Shown piece by piece: positions 33,646 to 42,105 of a stretch of DNA of 64,000 bases (within the stretch, counting starts at the first letter, position 1; each line of letters begins with the position of its first letter). The DNA is from Pseudomonas sp. (GTDB lineage Bacteria; Pseudomonadota; Gammaproteobacteria; Pseudomonadales; Pseudomonadaceae), in assembly GCA_007713455.1 (NCBI GenBank), contig VMRT01000003.1, forward strand, positions 1-64,000. Reading direction: 5' to 3'. Made by a program: the position numbers and the translations under genes. The notes beneath the pieces are model-generated. The model worked only from the letters and a program-made list of their open reading frames with translations, was not told the DNA's origin and made no database searches.

Positions 33646-35067
33646 TCAGTTGAACAGTCCGTTGAACAGCCGCGTGGCCAGCAGGCCGGCGGCAGTGTGG
33701 TGGCGTTGCGGGGCGAGCAGCGGCAGCAGCAGGCGCATGCGCGCGGCGCGATCGGGCAGGCGTGCAATCTGTTGCTCGAGCAGCTGCAGTTCCTCGTCGA
33801 AATCGTTGCCGCTGACGCTTTCCGCCGGTTGCAGCGCACCCGGCTCCTGCGGCACACGCCGGGCGTTGAACAGCGCTTGGCGCTGCAGCAAAGCACCGCG
33901 CGGGCTGCGCTTGCTGTCGGCCTGCCAGTCGCCAGCGATCCAGTCATGGATCATCTGCTGCTCGTAAGCGCTGAAGACGCCGAACATCGGCGCCTGCTCG
34001 CCGGCGATCAGCTGCCAGAAGCGGCTTTCCTGCGGGTCATGGCCGCGCTTGATCCAGCCGCGCTTGTCCAGCACTGCGAGAAACTGTTCGACGTCTTCGG
34101 CCAGCCACTGATTGACCGTGCGGCCTTCGAAACGGCAGTAGTCGGAGTGCACGAACTGGCCGACCGCCGCCTTCTTCTCGAGGATGCGCTGCACCTCCCG
34201 GGACAGATCGAATTCGCCGATCACCGAGACGGTGCTGGCGCCGAGGTCGTTGAGCCGGTAGCCGTTGCGCACCCGTCGATAGAACTCCGCGCTGTCGCCG
34301 ACCTGCGGCAAAGCATCCAGCACGCCCTGCACGGCTTTCTTGGCGTGGCCGTTGTCGGCGTTGTCGACGGTGACATGCAGGGTGAAGTAGTAGGGATCGA
34401 TGCCCAGCTCGGTCAGCTCGTAGGAGGTGATCAGCAGGTGCAGCGGCAACTGTTCGTAGCCCAGGTTGAAGCCGATCACTTCCGGCAGGAACTGCTCGGC
34501 ATGCTCGGCCAGTGCCAGCTGGATGGCCCCCTGGACGAAGTGCTCGTCGTCCAGCTCCTGCCAGTCATCGCAGCCTTGGCCGGCCAGCAGCTTGCGGTAG
34601 AGCACCACATGGTTCTTCTCCGGCAGGCCTTCGCCGAGCTCTTCCAGATAGGTCTGGATCAGCGCGGTGAAGCGCGCATCATCCCAGCGCTGCAGCAGGC
34701 CATAGAGCCAGGCGCCATCGACCAGCTTGGTCGGCGCCACCCCGCGCAGGAAATGCAGTGCATGGGCCTTGCTGGCGAAATAGTGGCGCGGACCGCCGGC
34801 ACGGCGCTGGTCCAGGTAAGCCTGATACTGGCGTCCGACCGCTTCGGTGCGCCGCATGACCCAGGCTTCCAGGCTGGCCGGGTCCTTCGGCAGGTCGGAC
34901 GGCAGCGCAGCGGCGGCCTCGAGCTGCGCACGCAGGTACTCCGCAGCGCTATCGCGTGATTGCGCGTCGACCTCGCGGGCAAGGGCGAAGTACAGCGCCC
35001 GTGAGGGCTGATCCTGCGCTGGGTGAAGGGCAGGAGTGATCGGCAGGCTGCGAGAAGTCAGTTGCAT
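33646..35067 (-). CDS. Heme-oxygenase-like iron-containing redox protein (putative diiron oxidase)
   Basis: This 473-residue protein resembles the 'iron-containing redox enzyme' family (Haem_oxygenas_2), which includes the heme-oxygenase-like diiron oxidases UndA, BesC and SznF. The expected ligand pattern is visible by my count: Glu150 and His153 in PEKNHVVLY, Glu205 in NLGYEQLPLH, and His231, Asp235 and His241 in FTLHVTVDNADNGHA. The N-terminal 90 residues and the C-terminal region after about 330 are extra compared with the minimal fold. The substrate is unknown. It is co-directional with the adjacent methyltransferase. Confidence 0.75.
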   Translation of the reverse strand: MQLTSRSLPITPALHPAQDQPSRALYFALAREVDAQSRDSAAEYLRAQLEAAAALPSDLPKDPASLEAWVMRRTEAVGRQYQAYLDQRRAGGPRHYFASKAHALHFLRGVAPTKLVDGAWLYGLLQRWDDARFTALIQTYLEELGEGLPEKNHVVLYRKLLAGQGCDDWQELDDEHFVQGAIQLALAEHAEQFLPEVIGFNLGYEQLPLHLLITSYELTELGIDPYYFTLHVTVDNADNGHAKKAVQGVLDALPQVGDSAEFYRRVRNGYRLNDLGASTVSVIGEFDLSREVQRILEKKAAVGQFVHSDYCRFEGRTVNQWLAEDVEQFLAVLDKRGWIKRGHDPQESRFWQLIAGEQAPMFGVFSAYEQQMIHDWIAGDWQADSKRSPRGALLQRQALFNARRVPQEPGALQPAESVSGNDFDEELQLLEQQIARLPDRAARMRLLLPLLAPQRHHTAAGLLATRLFNGLFN

Positions 35068-35258
35068 GATTCTGTTCTATGGCAGTTCTAGTGCAGTTTT
35101 GGCTGCCGGGCCTGTGGTTTAGTTCAGCTGCACCGCTGAGCGGCCATCGGTCCAGAAAAGCGCCTTTACGCTGCAACTTCCGCCGCCACGTCTCCTCCCA
35201 ATCGATAGAGCCACCCGGACAGGCCGGGGCGTGGCCACAGATACGCGAGGAGCAGCTG

Positions 35259-35471
35259 ATGAGTCAGAACGACCAGGGTCGCGAGAGCATCGAGTCCATC
35301 GACCAGAGCGGCGATGCCCACGAGCAGAATCCGGAAACCACGTCCACCCAGGGCGAGGTCGCCGGTGGTGACGAAGCCGACGTACCCGGCGGCGCCTACA
35401 ACGTGCCGCCGGGCCTGGCCGAGGAGGTGAGCGAAGAGGACGCCTCGCGCGAGTCGCAACGCAAGCCTTGA
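35259..35471 (+). CDS. Small acidic hypothetical protein
   Basis: The 70-residue product is hydrophilic, acidic and rich in Glu, Gly, Ser and Gln (MSQNDQGRESIESIDQSG, DEADVPGGAYNVPPGLAEEV). It has no membrane segment or known motif and is probably disordered. ATG 35259 is preceded by GAGGAGCAGCTG. The frame is open 180 bp further upstream, but that part has non-coding character. It could be a stress-related small protein; that is a guess. Confidence 0.6.
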   Translation: MSQNDQGRESIESIDQSGDAHEQNPETTSTQGEVAGGDEADVPGGAYNVPPGLAEEVSEEDASRESQRKP

Positions 35472-35492
35472 TGTGAGCGCCGATGTCAGGCT

Positions 35493-35514
35493 CAGCCGGC
35501 ACGCGGTCCGGCTG
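35493..35514. terminator. GC-rich stem-loop between convergent genes
   Basis: CAGCCGG-CACGCGGT-CCGGCTG lies between the stop of the small acidic protein gene and the convergent lactonase gene. There is no T-run, so function as a terminator is only possible. Confidence 0.4.
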
Positions 35515-35541
35515 GCCTGCTGCTAATACCGCCGCTCGGCT

Positions 35542-36735
35542 TCAGGGTTTGGCGAAAAACTTGATGTCCGACGGGCGCTCGACCGGCAGGGTCTGCAGCG
35601 TCTCGCCGAGCTTTCCGCTGTCCGGATCGCGCCCGATCACTACCACGTCATCACTCAGCTGATTGGCGATCAGCAGGAAACGCCCGTCTGGAGCGATGGC
35701 AAATTCTCGTGGTTCGCGGCCTTCAGTGGGGCGGCGCTGGATTTCCCGCAGGGCGCCGTCGCTGTCGATGGCGAAGACGATGATGTGGTTGTAGTCGCCG
35801 CGGTCGCTGACATAGAGGAAACGGCCATCGGCCGAGGTGTGGATCGCCCCCGGTGAATGATGCACCTCGCTAGCGGCATCCTTCAGGTCCAGCAGTTGCC
35901 GGCGGATCAGGTTGCCGTTCGTGTAGTCGAAGCTCGCCACCTGGGCGCTCAGCTCGAGGGCGAGATAGGCGTGCTTGCCATTGGGGTGGAAGACCAGATG
36001 GCGCGGGCCGCTGCCCGCTGGCAGCTCGATGCTGGCGGGTTCGTCGGGTTGCAGGGGACGTTCGGCATTGCGCGGGTCGTAGCGGTAGACGAATACCCGA
36101 TCGGCGCCCAGGTCGCTGACCAGCAGGCGCTTGTCGTCCGGGCTCGGTACGGCGGAGTGCACATGCGCGGCCTGCTGTCGCTCGGGGTGCACGCCGCTCG
36201 ACTGATGCGCAAGAAGCTGCGTGACCGGCAGCGGCTGGCCATCCTCGGCCAGCGGCATCACCGCCAGGCTGCCGCCCGGGTTCGGTCGCGCCCCGTAATT
36301 GCTGATGAACAGGTAGCGCCCGTCATGGCTGAGGCTGGCATGGGTCGGTTCGTCGCCCAGGCTGATGTTCTGCCCGATCAGCTGGTGCTCGCCGCTGCTG
36401 TCGAGTTGCCAGGCGCTGACACGACCGACTGGGTCGGCGTGCGTTGGGCTGTTCTCGTTGGTGGCATAGAGGCGCCCGCGCTGCTCGTCCAGCACCAGCC
36501 AGGAGGGATTGTGACTGGCGAGTGTCTGCAGCGGTTGCGGGTCGATCCGACCTTTCGCCGGATCGAAGCGCAGGCGCAGAACGCCCGGGCTGTCGCTGTC
36601 GTGCGTGTAGCTGCCGATCAGGATGTGCATGTCGTCGGTCTCGGCTCGCGCGCCGGCAGACAGCGTCGCGCCGACCAGCACAGCGAGAGCGAGGCGAAGC
36701 AGTACGGGGCGTTTGCGCGTGGTCATTGATGTCAT
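35542..36735 (-). CDS. Exported lactonase-family beta-propeller protein (YbhE/Pgl-like)
   Basis: This protein of about 397 residues has a signal peptide (RPVLLRLALAVLVGATLSAG, cleaved near ARA|E) and the seven-bladed propeller of the 6-phosphogluconolactonase/lactonase family: ILIGSYTHDSDSPGVLRLRF, LYATNENSPTHADPVGRVSA, DEPTHASLSHDGRYLFISNY, GPRHLVFHPNGKHAYLALEL and SADGRFLYVSDRGDYNHIIV. The export signal argues against a role in the cytoplasmic pentose phosphate pathway. ATG 36735 and ATG 36726 are both possible starts. It is divergent from the acyl-CoA dehydrogenase-like gene. Confidence 0.85.
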   Translation of the reverse strand: MTSMTTRKRPVLLRLALAVLVGATLSAGARAETDDMHILIGSYTHDSDSPGVLRLRFDPAKGRIDPQPLQTLASHNPSWLVLDEQRGRLYATNENSPTHADPVGRVSAWQLDSSGEHQLIGQNISLGDEPTHASLSHDGRYLFISNYGARPNPGGSLAVMPLAEDGQPLPVTQLLAHQSSGVHPERQQAAHVHSAVPSPDDKRLLVSDLGADRVFVYRYDPRNAERPLQPDEPASIELPAGSGPRHLVFHPNGKHAYLALELSAQVASFDYTNGNLIRRQLLDLKDAASEVHHSPGAIHTSADGRFLYVSDRGDYNHIIVFAIDSDGALREIQRRPTEGREPREFAIAPDGRFLLIANQLSDDVVVIGRDPDSGKLGETLQTLPVERPSDIKFFAKP

Positions 36736-36856
36736 GCCACTATTGACCACCGTGGGCGCCCAACGCTCCCGAAGACGTTGTTCGAACAATACCCGACTGT
36801 CAGGGTCTGATATGCACCTGGGCGGACGCCAGCCACCCGCGAATTCAGGAAGATTC

Positions 36857-38014
36857 ATGGACCACTTGCTACCCGTTCAGCTCGTCGAATTGCAAAACGT
36901 CGCCGCCGATCTGGCTGAAACCGTCATTGCGCCGCTGGCGGCCGAGGTCGATGCCGACTGCCGCTGGCCCGCCCATTCGCTGCGAGCACTTGGCGACGCC
37001 GGGCTGCTCGGGCTGCAGGTGCCAAGCGAACTGGGCGGCCTGGGGCAGGGGCTGCTGGGCTTGTGCGTGATTACCGAAACCATCGCCCGCGCCTGCCCGT
37101 CGTCGGCGCTGTGCTACGGCATGCATTGCGTGGCGACCGCGGTGATCGCGGCCAAGGCCACCGAGCATCAGCGCGAACACTACCTGCGGGAGATCGCCGC
37201 GGGACAGCACATCACCACGCTGGCGCTCTCCGAGCGGGGCACCGGCGCGCATTTCTACCTGCCGGAAACCCGTCTGGATGCCGACGGCGAAGATTTCCTG
37301 GTCGACGGTACCAAGCAGTTCGTTACTAACGGCGACCATGCTGACTCCTACGTCGTGTCCACCGTCGCGGCGGGCGCCGAGGCGGGGGATTTCAGCTGCC
37401 TGATCGTCGATCAGGGCAGTGCCGGCATGCACTGGCTCGAGCCCTGGGCCGGCTTCGGCATGCGTGGCAATTCCTCGCGGCCGCTGCAGCTCGATCGCGT
37501 CCGGGTACCGGCGCGCAACCTGCTTGGCGAGCCGGGCGATCAGGTCTGGTACGTGTTCGAGGTGGTCGCGCCGTTCTTCCTCATGGCCATGGCCGGCACC
37601 TATCTGGGCGTTGCCCAGGCGGCGCTGGACGAGGCGAGCCTGCATCTGCGCTCGCGGCATTACAGCCATTCCGGCGAGTCGCTGCGGGATGTGGAAAGCC
37701 TGCAGATCCGCTATGGCGAACTCTGGACCGAGCTGGTCAAGACCCGCGCGCTGGTGCGCGAAGCCGCACGCCGGGGCGATGGCGCCCACCCCGAGGCGTT
37801 GTCGTTCATCCTGGCGTGCAAGGCCGATGCGGCGGAGACCGCAGTGCGCCTGGCCAACGAGGCTATGACTCTTTGCGGCGGTGCCGCCTATCGCGAGAAC
37901 AGTCGTGTCGCCCGTCTGCTGCGTGACGCGCGGGCCGCGCACGTGATGACCCCCACCACCGGCCTGCTCAAGCTCTGGACCGGTCGCAGCCTGCTGGGGC
38001 TGCCGCTGCTATGA
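36857..38014 (+). CDS. Acyl-CoA dehydrogenase-family flavoprotein, non-canonical active site
   Basis: This 385-residue flavoprotein has the ACAD N-terminal helices (DAGLLGLQVPSELGGLGQGL), the FAD-contact strand ITTLALSERGTGAHFYLPET, TKQFVTNGDHADSYVVST, and the C-terminal helical domain. The C-terminus reads RENSRVARLLRDARAAHVMT followed by PTTGLLKLWTGRSLLG. The usual EGT(S/N) motif carrying the catalytic Glu is absent, so it may act differently from a standard dehydrogenase. ATG 36857 follows AGGAAG. Its stop overlaps the start of a hybrid histidine kinase (ATGA). Confidence 0.85.
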   Translation: MDHLLPVQLVELQNVAADLAETVIAPLAAEVDADCRWPAHSLRALGDAGLLGLQVPSELGGLGQGLLGLCVITETIARACPSSALCYGMHCVATAVIAAKATEHQREHYLREIAAGQHITTLALSERGTGAHFYLPETRLDADGEDFLVDGTKQFVTNGDHADSYVVSTVAAGAEAGDFSCLIVDQGSAGMHWLEPWAGFGMRGNSSRPLQLDRVRVPARNLLGEPGDQVWYVFEVVAPFFLMAMAGTYLGVAQAALDEASLHLRSRHYSHSGESLRDVESLQIRYGELWTELVKTRALVREAARRGDGAHPEALSFILACKADAAETAVRLANEAMTLCGGAAYRENSRVARLLRDARAAHVMTPTTGLLKLWTGRSLLGLPLL

Positions 38015-40797
38015 GCGAGCTGCTGCTCGATCAGATCGCGCTGCTGGAGGCAGGCGATGCCGCGTTGCGCGAGCAGATCGACAGCTGGGCGACAGCCCAC
38101 GGTCTGCAGGTGCGCAGCCTTGATCCAGGCGCGTTGCTGCCCGATGAGAACGAGCCGGCGCTAGTGCTGCTGGCGCCCGGTCTGCAACGCCCGGTGGCGC
38201 AGGCCCGGCAGCTGCGCAGTCGCTGGAAGGCCACCCAGTTGCTGTTCCTCAGCGATGAGGCGGGCGTCGACTCGCTGCACCGCGAGCTGGGCCCGGCGCC
38301 GTTGCTCGGGCCTCACTGGTCGATCGTCACCCTCGGCGCCAGCGCGCTGGCGCAGCTTGATCAGGCCTTGGCCAGCGTGCGGCGGCGGGCGCGCCTGCGC
38401 ACCACGTTGGCGCAGGCCAACGCGATGGTCGACGGCGGGCAGTTGAGCAAGCGTTCGTCACCCACGGCAGAGCTCTATCTGCATCATTTCATCGACGCGG
38501 CACGCGACGCCATCGTCGGTCTCGACCGCGCCGGGGCGGTGCTCTACTGGAGCGCCGGTGCCGCTGAGCTGTTCGGCCTGGGCCGTGGCGAGGTGCTACG
38601 CCGTGCGGCGAGCGGGCTGCCGTTCTGGAGCGACGAGCTGGGCCAGGCCCTGGCGCAGGTCCAGGATTGCGACACGACGCTGACCCTGCAGCATGAAGAC
38701 GCGGATAACGGGCGAACGCTGGAGATCGTCGTCGCCGCCGTGTGTTCTGCGGATGGCGCAGTGGTGGGCGCGGCACTGACCTTGCGCGATGTCTCGGCGC
38801 TGGTCGCGGAGCGTCGCGCCAACGAGCTGCATGGTCGTCAGCTCAGCGAGGAGCGCGCCCACCTGCAACGGCTTTTCGACCAGGCGCCGGGCTTCATCGC
38901 CATCACCGAAGGGCCGCAGCACGAGCTGAAGATCGCCAATCGCGCCTTCCACCAGCTGGTCGGCGCCCGCGAGCTGCTCGGGCGTCCGGCGCTCAAGGCG
39001 TTTCCGCAACTGGAAAGCCGCGCGCTCTCTGACTTGCTACAGCAGGTCTATGTCACCGGGCGGCCCTATATCGGCCGCGACATCGCCGTGCGCGTGCGCC
39101 CGCAGGCCGGCGGCAAGGCCGAGCGTCACTATGTGAATTTCATTTTCCAGCCGGTGTTCAGCGAGGACGAGCAGGTCAGCGGCATCTTCTGCCAGGGCCA
39201 TGATGTCACCGCCCAGGTGCTGGCGCAGCAGGCGCTGCAGCGCTCCAGCGAGCAGCTGCAGGAGCTGGTCGAGGAGCGCACCCGCGAGCTGGAACTCAGC
39301 CGACAGGCGCTGTATCAGTCGCAGAAGCTCGAGGCCATCGGCAAGCTCACCGGCGGCGTGGCACACGACTTCAACAACGTGCTGCAGGTGATCGCCGGCA
39401 ATCTGCAGTTGCTGCAGCCGCTGGTGGAGGCCAACCGTGGCGCGGCGAAGCGGGTCGATGCGGCCAGCTCCGCCGTCGAGCGCGGTGCCAAGCTGGCGCG
39501 GCAACTGCTGGCCTTCGCCCGTCGGCAGCCGCTGCGCCCGCAGCCGACCAACCTTAGCCGGCTTTTGCGCGACCTCGACGAGCTGCTGCGCCAGGCGTTG
39601 GGCGAGCGCATCGAAATCGAAACCGTGGTGGCGGGCGGGCTGTGGACGACGATGGTCGACCCGAACCAGCTCGAACAGGTGGTGCTGAACCTGGCGATCA
39701 ATGCCCGCGATGCCATGCCTGATGGGGGCAAGCTCACCCTGGAGCTGGGCAACGCCATGCTCGACGAGCACTACACCGGTACCCAGATCGACGTCGCGCC
39801 AGGGCAATACGTGTTGCTGGCGGTGTCGGACACAGGCGTTGGCATGCCCGCCAACATTATCGAGCAGGCCTTCGAACCGTTCTTCACCACCAAGCCAGAA
39901 GGGCAGGGCACCGGGCTGGGGTTGAGCATGGCCTACGGCTTCGCCAAGCAGAGCGGCGGGCATATCCGCCTGTACAGCGAGCCGGGTGCCGGCACGAGCG
40001 TGAAGCTCTACCTGCCGCGCACCGAGCAACCCGAGGTACAGGCGCAGCCATCCACCGTCGGGCCGGTGGTGGGCGGCAGCGAAACCATCCTGGTGGTCGA
40101 GGACGATCTGCCGGTGCAGGCCACGGTGATCGAGCTGCTCACCGGTCTCGGCTATTCGGTGCTGCGCGCCAACGATGCGCAGAGCGCCCTGAGCGTCCTG
40201 CAGAGCGGCCTTTCCATCGACCTGCTGTTCACCGATGTGGTCATGCCGGGGCCGCTCAGCAGCACCGAACTGGCGCGCCAGGCTCGCGTGTTGCTGCCGG
40301 ATATCGCCGTGCTGTTTACCTCCGGCTACACGCGCAATGCCATCGTGCATGGCGGGCGCCTCGATCCGGGCGTGGAGCTGCTGAGCAAGCCCTATCGGCA
40401 GGAAGACCTGGCGCGCAAGGTGCGCCAGTTGCTGGGCACGCAGCACAGCGACGGCAAACCCGTCGAGCAGCAGTGGGTGATGGTGGTGGAGGACCAGCCG
40501 CAACTGCTGGTGCTGGCCTGCGAGATGGTCGAAGAGCTGGGCTACCGCGCCTGCGGCTATCCGAATGCTGAAGCGGCCGCGCAGGGGCTGCACGAACAGC
40601 GCTTCGATCACCTGTTGCTGGACGTCAATCTGCCGGGCCGATCAGGCCCCGACTTCGCTGCCGAGGCCTTGCGAACCCAGCCATGGTTGCGGCTGGTATT
40701 CGTCTCCGGTGAAGGGCGTATCGAAAGCAACCTGCCGGCGCGCTCGCTGCCCAAGCCGTTCAGCTTCGACCAGCTCGCCGAGATCCTGCAGGGGTAA
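38011..40797 (+). CDS. Hybrid sensor histidine kinase with two receiver domains
   Basis: This 928-residue protein appears cytoplasmic, with no clear membrane helix. An N-terminal region of about 140 residues is uncharacterised. Two PAS-type domains follow (FIDAARDAIVGLDRAGAVLY, and LFDQAPGFIAITEGPQHELK). A coiled coil leads to the HisKA domain with LTGGVAHDFNN (His452), then the HATPase with LAINARDAMPDGG, SDTGVGMP and GQGTGLGLSMAYGFAKQSGG. Two receiver domains carry phospho-acceptor Asp742 (FTDVVMPG) and Asp871 (LLLDVNLPG). Such kinases relay phosphate internally and to other proteins. No separate output regulator is adjacent. Its start overlaps the acyl-CoA dehydrogenase-like gene. Confidence 0.92.
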   Translation: MSELLLDQIALLEAGDAALREQIDSWATAHGLQVRSLDPGALLPDENEPALVLLAPGLQRPVAQARQLRSRWKATQLLFLSDEAGVDSLHRELGPAPLLGPHWSIVTLGASALAQLDQALASVRRRARLRTTLAQANAMVDGGQLSKRSSPTAELYLHHFIDAARDAIVGLDRAGAVLYWSAGAAELFGLGRGEVLRRAASGLPFWSDELGQALAQVQDCDTTLTLQHEDADNGRTLEIVVAAVCSADGAVVGAALTLRDVSALVAERRANELHGRQLSEERAHLQRLFDQAPGFIAITEGPQHELKIANRAFHQLVGARELLGRPALKAFPQLESRALSDLLQQVYVTGRPYIGRDIAVRVRPQAGGKAERHYVNFIFQPVFSEDEQVSGIFCQGHDVTAQVLAQQALQRSSEQLQELVEERTRELELSRQALYQSQKLEAIGKLTGGVAHDFNNVLQVIAGNLQLLQPLVEANRGAAKRVDAASSAVERGAKLARQLLAFARRQPLRPQPTNLSRLLRDLDELLRQALGERIEIETVVAGGLWTTMVDPNQLEQVVLNLAINARDAMPDGGKLTLELGNAMLDEHYTGTQIDVAPGQYVLLAVSDTGVGMPANIIEQAFEPFFTTKPEGQGTGLGLSMAYGFAKQSGGHIRLYSEPGAGTSVKLYLPRTEQPEVQAQPSTVGPVVGGSETILVVEDDLPVQATVIELLTGLGYSVLRANDAQSALSVLQSGLSIDLLFTDVVMPGPLSSTELARQARVLLPDIAVLFTSGYTRNAIVHGGRLDPGVELLSKPYRQEDLARKVRQLLGTQHSDGKPVEQQWVMVVEDQPQLLVLACEMVEELGYRACGYPNAEAAAQGLHEQRFDHLLLDVNLPGRSGPDFAAEALRTQPWLRLVFVSGEGRIESNLPARSLPKPFSFDQLAEILQG

Positions 40798-40981
40798 GGG
40801 CCTCGCCGCGTGCCTGGGGGCGGGCGCCGCTGCGTGACAAGCCATGCAGGCCGATGGCGACGGGCGTCGCCAGGGCCAGCCAGCTCAGCCAATCGCCCGC
40901 GCCTTGGGACACCAGCCCGGCGATCAACCCGAGCGTGCAGAGCACGCCGATCAGCACCGGCCACAACCAGATGCGCATCAT
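40760..40981 (-). CDS. Small two-helix membrane protein of the PepSY/TonB-receptor operon
   Basis: This 73-residue protein has two short hydrophobic segments (IWLWPVLIGVLCTLGLIAGL and WLSWLALATPVAIGLHGL) and an Arg/Ala-rich tail. It starts in an ATGA overlap with the PepSY gene. Similar small proteins follow PepSY genes in other Pseudomonas iron operons, from memory. Its 3' end overlaps the 3' end of the convergent kinase gene by 38 bp. Function is unknown. Confidence 0.65.
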   Translation of the reverse strand: MMRIWLWPVLIGVLCTLGLIAGLVSQGAGDWLSWLALATPVAIGLHGLSRSGARPQARGEALTPAGSRRAGRS

Positions 40982-42105
40982 GAGCGCACCTCAGTCGCGC
41001 CGCGCTTGATCCACAGGTACAGACCGCTGCCGAGCACGACGATGGTGAGGATATCCAGCAACGCCCAGAGGACCTTCAGCGGCAGGCCACCGTAATCGCC
41101 GAAATGCAGCGGCTCGGACAGTTGCAGCGCGGTGACGTACCAGGGTCGCGCGCCGGCTTCCAGTACCTCGCCATTGGCCGGATCGACCAGCAGCGCCTGG
41201 GTCAGGCGCGAGGTCAGCGGCGTGTCGCCGCGCAGGATCACCGCGACGTGCTCCGGCGTGGCGCGCAGTGTGCCGGGGTAGGCAATCATCGACACCGCCA
41301 TGTCCGGCGCCGCAGCCAGCACGCGATCGACCGCAGTCTGCAAGGAGCCATCAGCGGCAGGCGCATCACTGGAATCGGTGGCCAGCAGTACCCGCGTTTC
41401 ACCGGCTTGCAGTGCGGCGACCTGTTCGGCCTGCCAGGCCTGGAAGATCAGGTCCGCCCAGGTATTGATCACTCCGGTGAAGCCCACCGCCAGGGCCCAC
41501 ACCAGGGTGACGATGCCGAGCAGGTTGTGCAGGTCCAGCCAGCGGGTGCGCGGCGTGCGTTCCTGACGCACCTCGCCGAAGCGCAGCTTGCGCATGAAGG
41601 GCGCGTAGAGCACCACGCCGGAGACGATCGCCACCATAAGCAGCAGCCCCATGAAGCCGAGAAACAGCTTGCCGGCGAGCCCCGCGTAGAGGTCCACGTG
41701 CAGGCGGTACATCACGCTCATGAAGCCTTCGTCGAAGTTCGGCGCGCCGAGTACCTCGGCGGTGCGGGCATCGGAGAGGATCAGCGTCGATTCGCTTTCA
41801 TCGGTGTCGACGCGGGTATCGAGCTTGACGTACCAGACGTCCGGCGCGTCTTCCTCGGCGAAGAAGTACAGCGGCACCAGACCGGGGTAGGCCTTCACAG
41901 CTTCGGCCGCAACCCGGTCGACCGCAGCGCGCGGCGTGCCCTCGGGCATCGCCGGCGCCTCGATCTCGTTGCCGGTGAGGTGATCGATCTCGTGGGAGAA
42001 GATCAGCGGCAGGCCGGTCAGGCACAGCATCAGGATGAAAAGCGTAGAGACGAGGCTGGACCACTTGTGGACCCAGCCCCACCGCCGCAGGGTGACTGCC
42101 TGCAT
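40978..42105 (-). CDS. PepSY-associated membrane protein (probable ferric-siderophore reductase-like)
   Basis: This 375-residue inner-membrane protein has four or more helices in the PepSY_TM layout: WSSLVSTLFILMLCLTGLPL, LFLGFMGLLLMVAIVSGVVL, NLLGIVTLVWALAVGFTGVI and LLDILTIVVLGSGLYLW. Conserved histidines occur near membranes (VHKWSS, SHEIDHLTG, YRLHVDLYAG, WLDLHNLLG). Members next to TonB-dependent receptors are thought to help release iron from siderophores. The ATG overlaps the receptor stop by one base. Confidence 0.85.
   Translation of the reverse strand: MQAVTLRRWGWVHKWSSLVSTLFILMLCLTGLPLIFSHEIDHLTGNEIEAPAMPEGTPRAAVDRVAAEAVKAYPGLVPLYFFAEEDAPDVWYVKLDTRVDTDESESTLILSDARTAEVLGAPNFDEGFMSVMYRLHVDLYAGLAGKLFLGFMGLLLMVAIVSGVVLYAPFMRKLRFGEVRQERTPRTRWLDLHNLLGIVTLVWALAVGFTGVINTWADLIFQAWQAEQVAALQAGETRVLLATDSSDAPAADGSLQTAVDRVLAAAPDMAVSMIAYPGTLRATPEHVAVILRGDTPLTSRLTQALLVDPANGEVLEAGARPWYVTALQLSEPLHFGDYGGLPLKVLWALLDILTIVVLGSGLYLWIKRGATEVRS

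Noticed and set aside
36623-36856. N-terminal extension of the acyl-CoA dehydrogenase-like gene
   Set aside because: It runs antisense through the lactonase signal peptide, and the ATG at 36857 has a proper ribosome-binding site and a family-like N-terminus.
39037-40611. 524-residue open frame opposite the hybrid kinase
   Set aside because: Mirror of a well-conserved kinase; no family resemblance and typical shadow composition.
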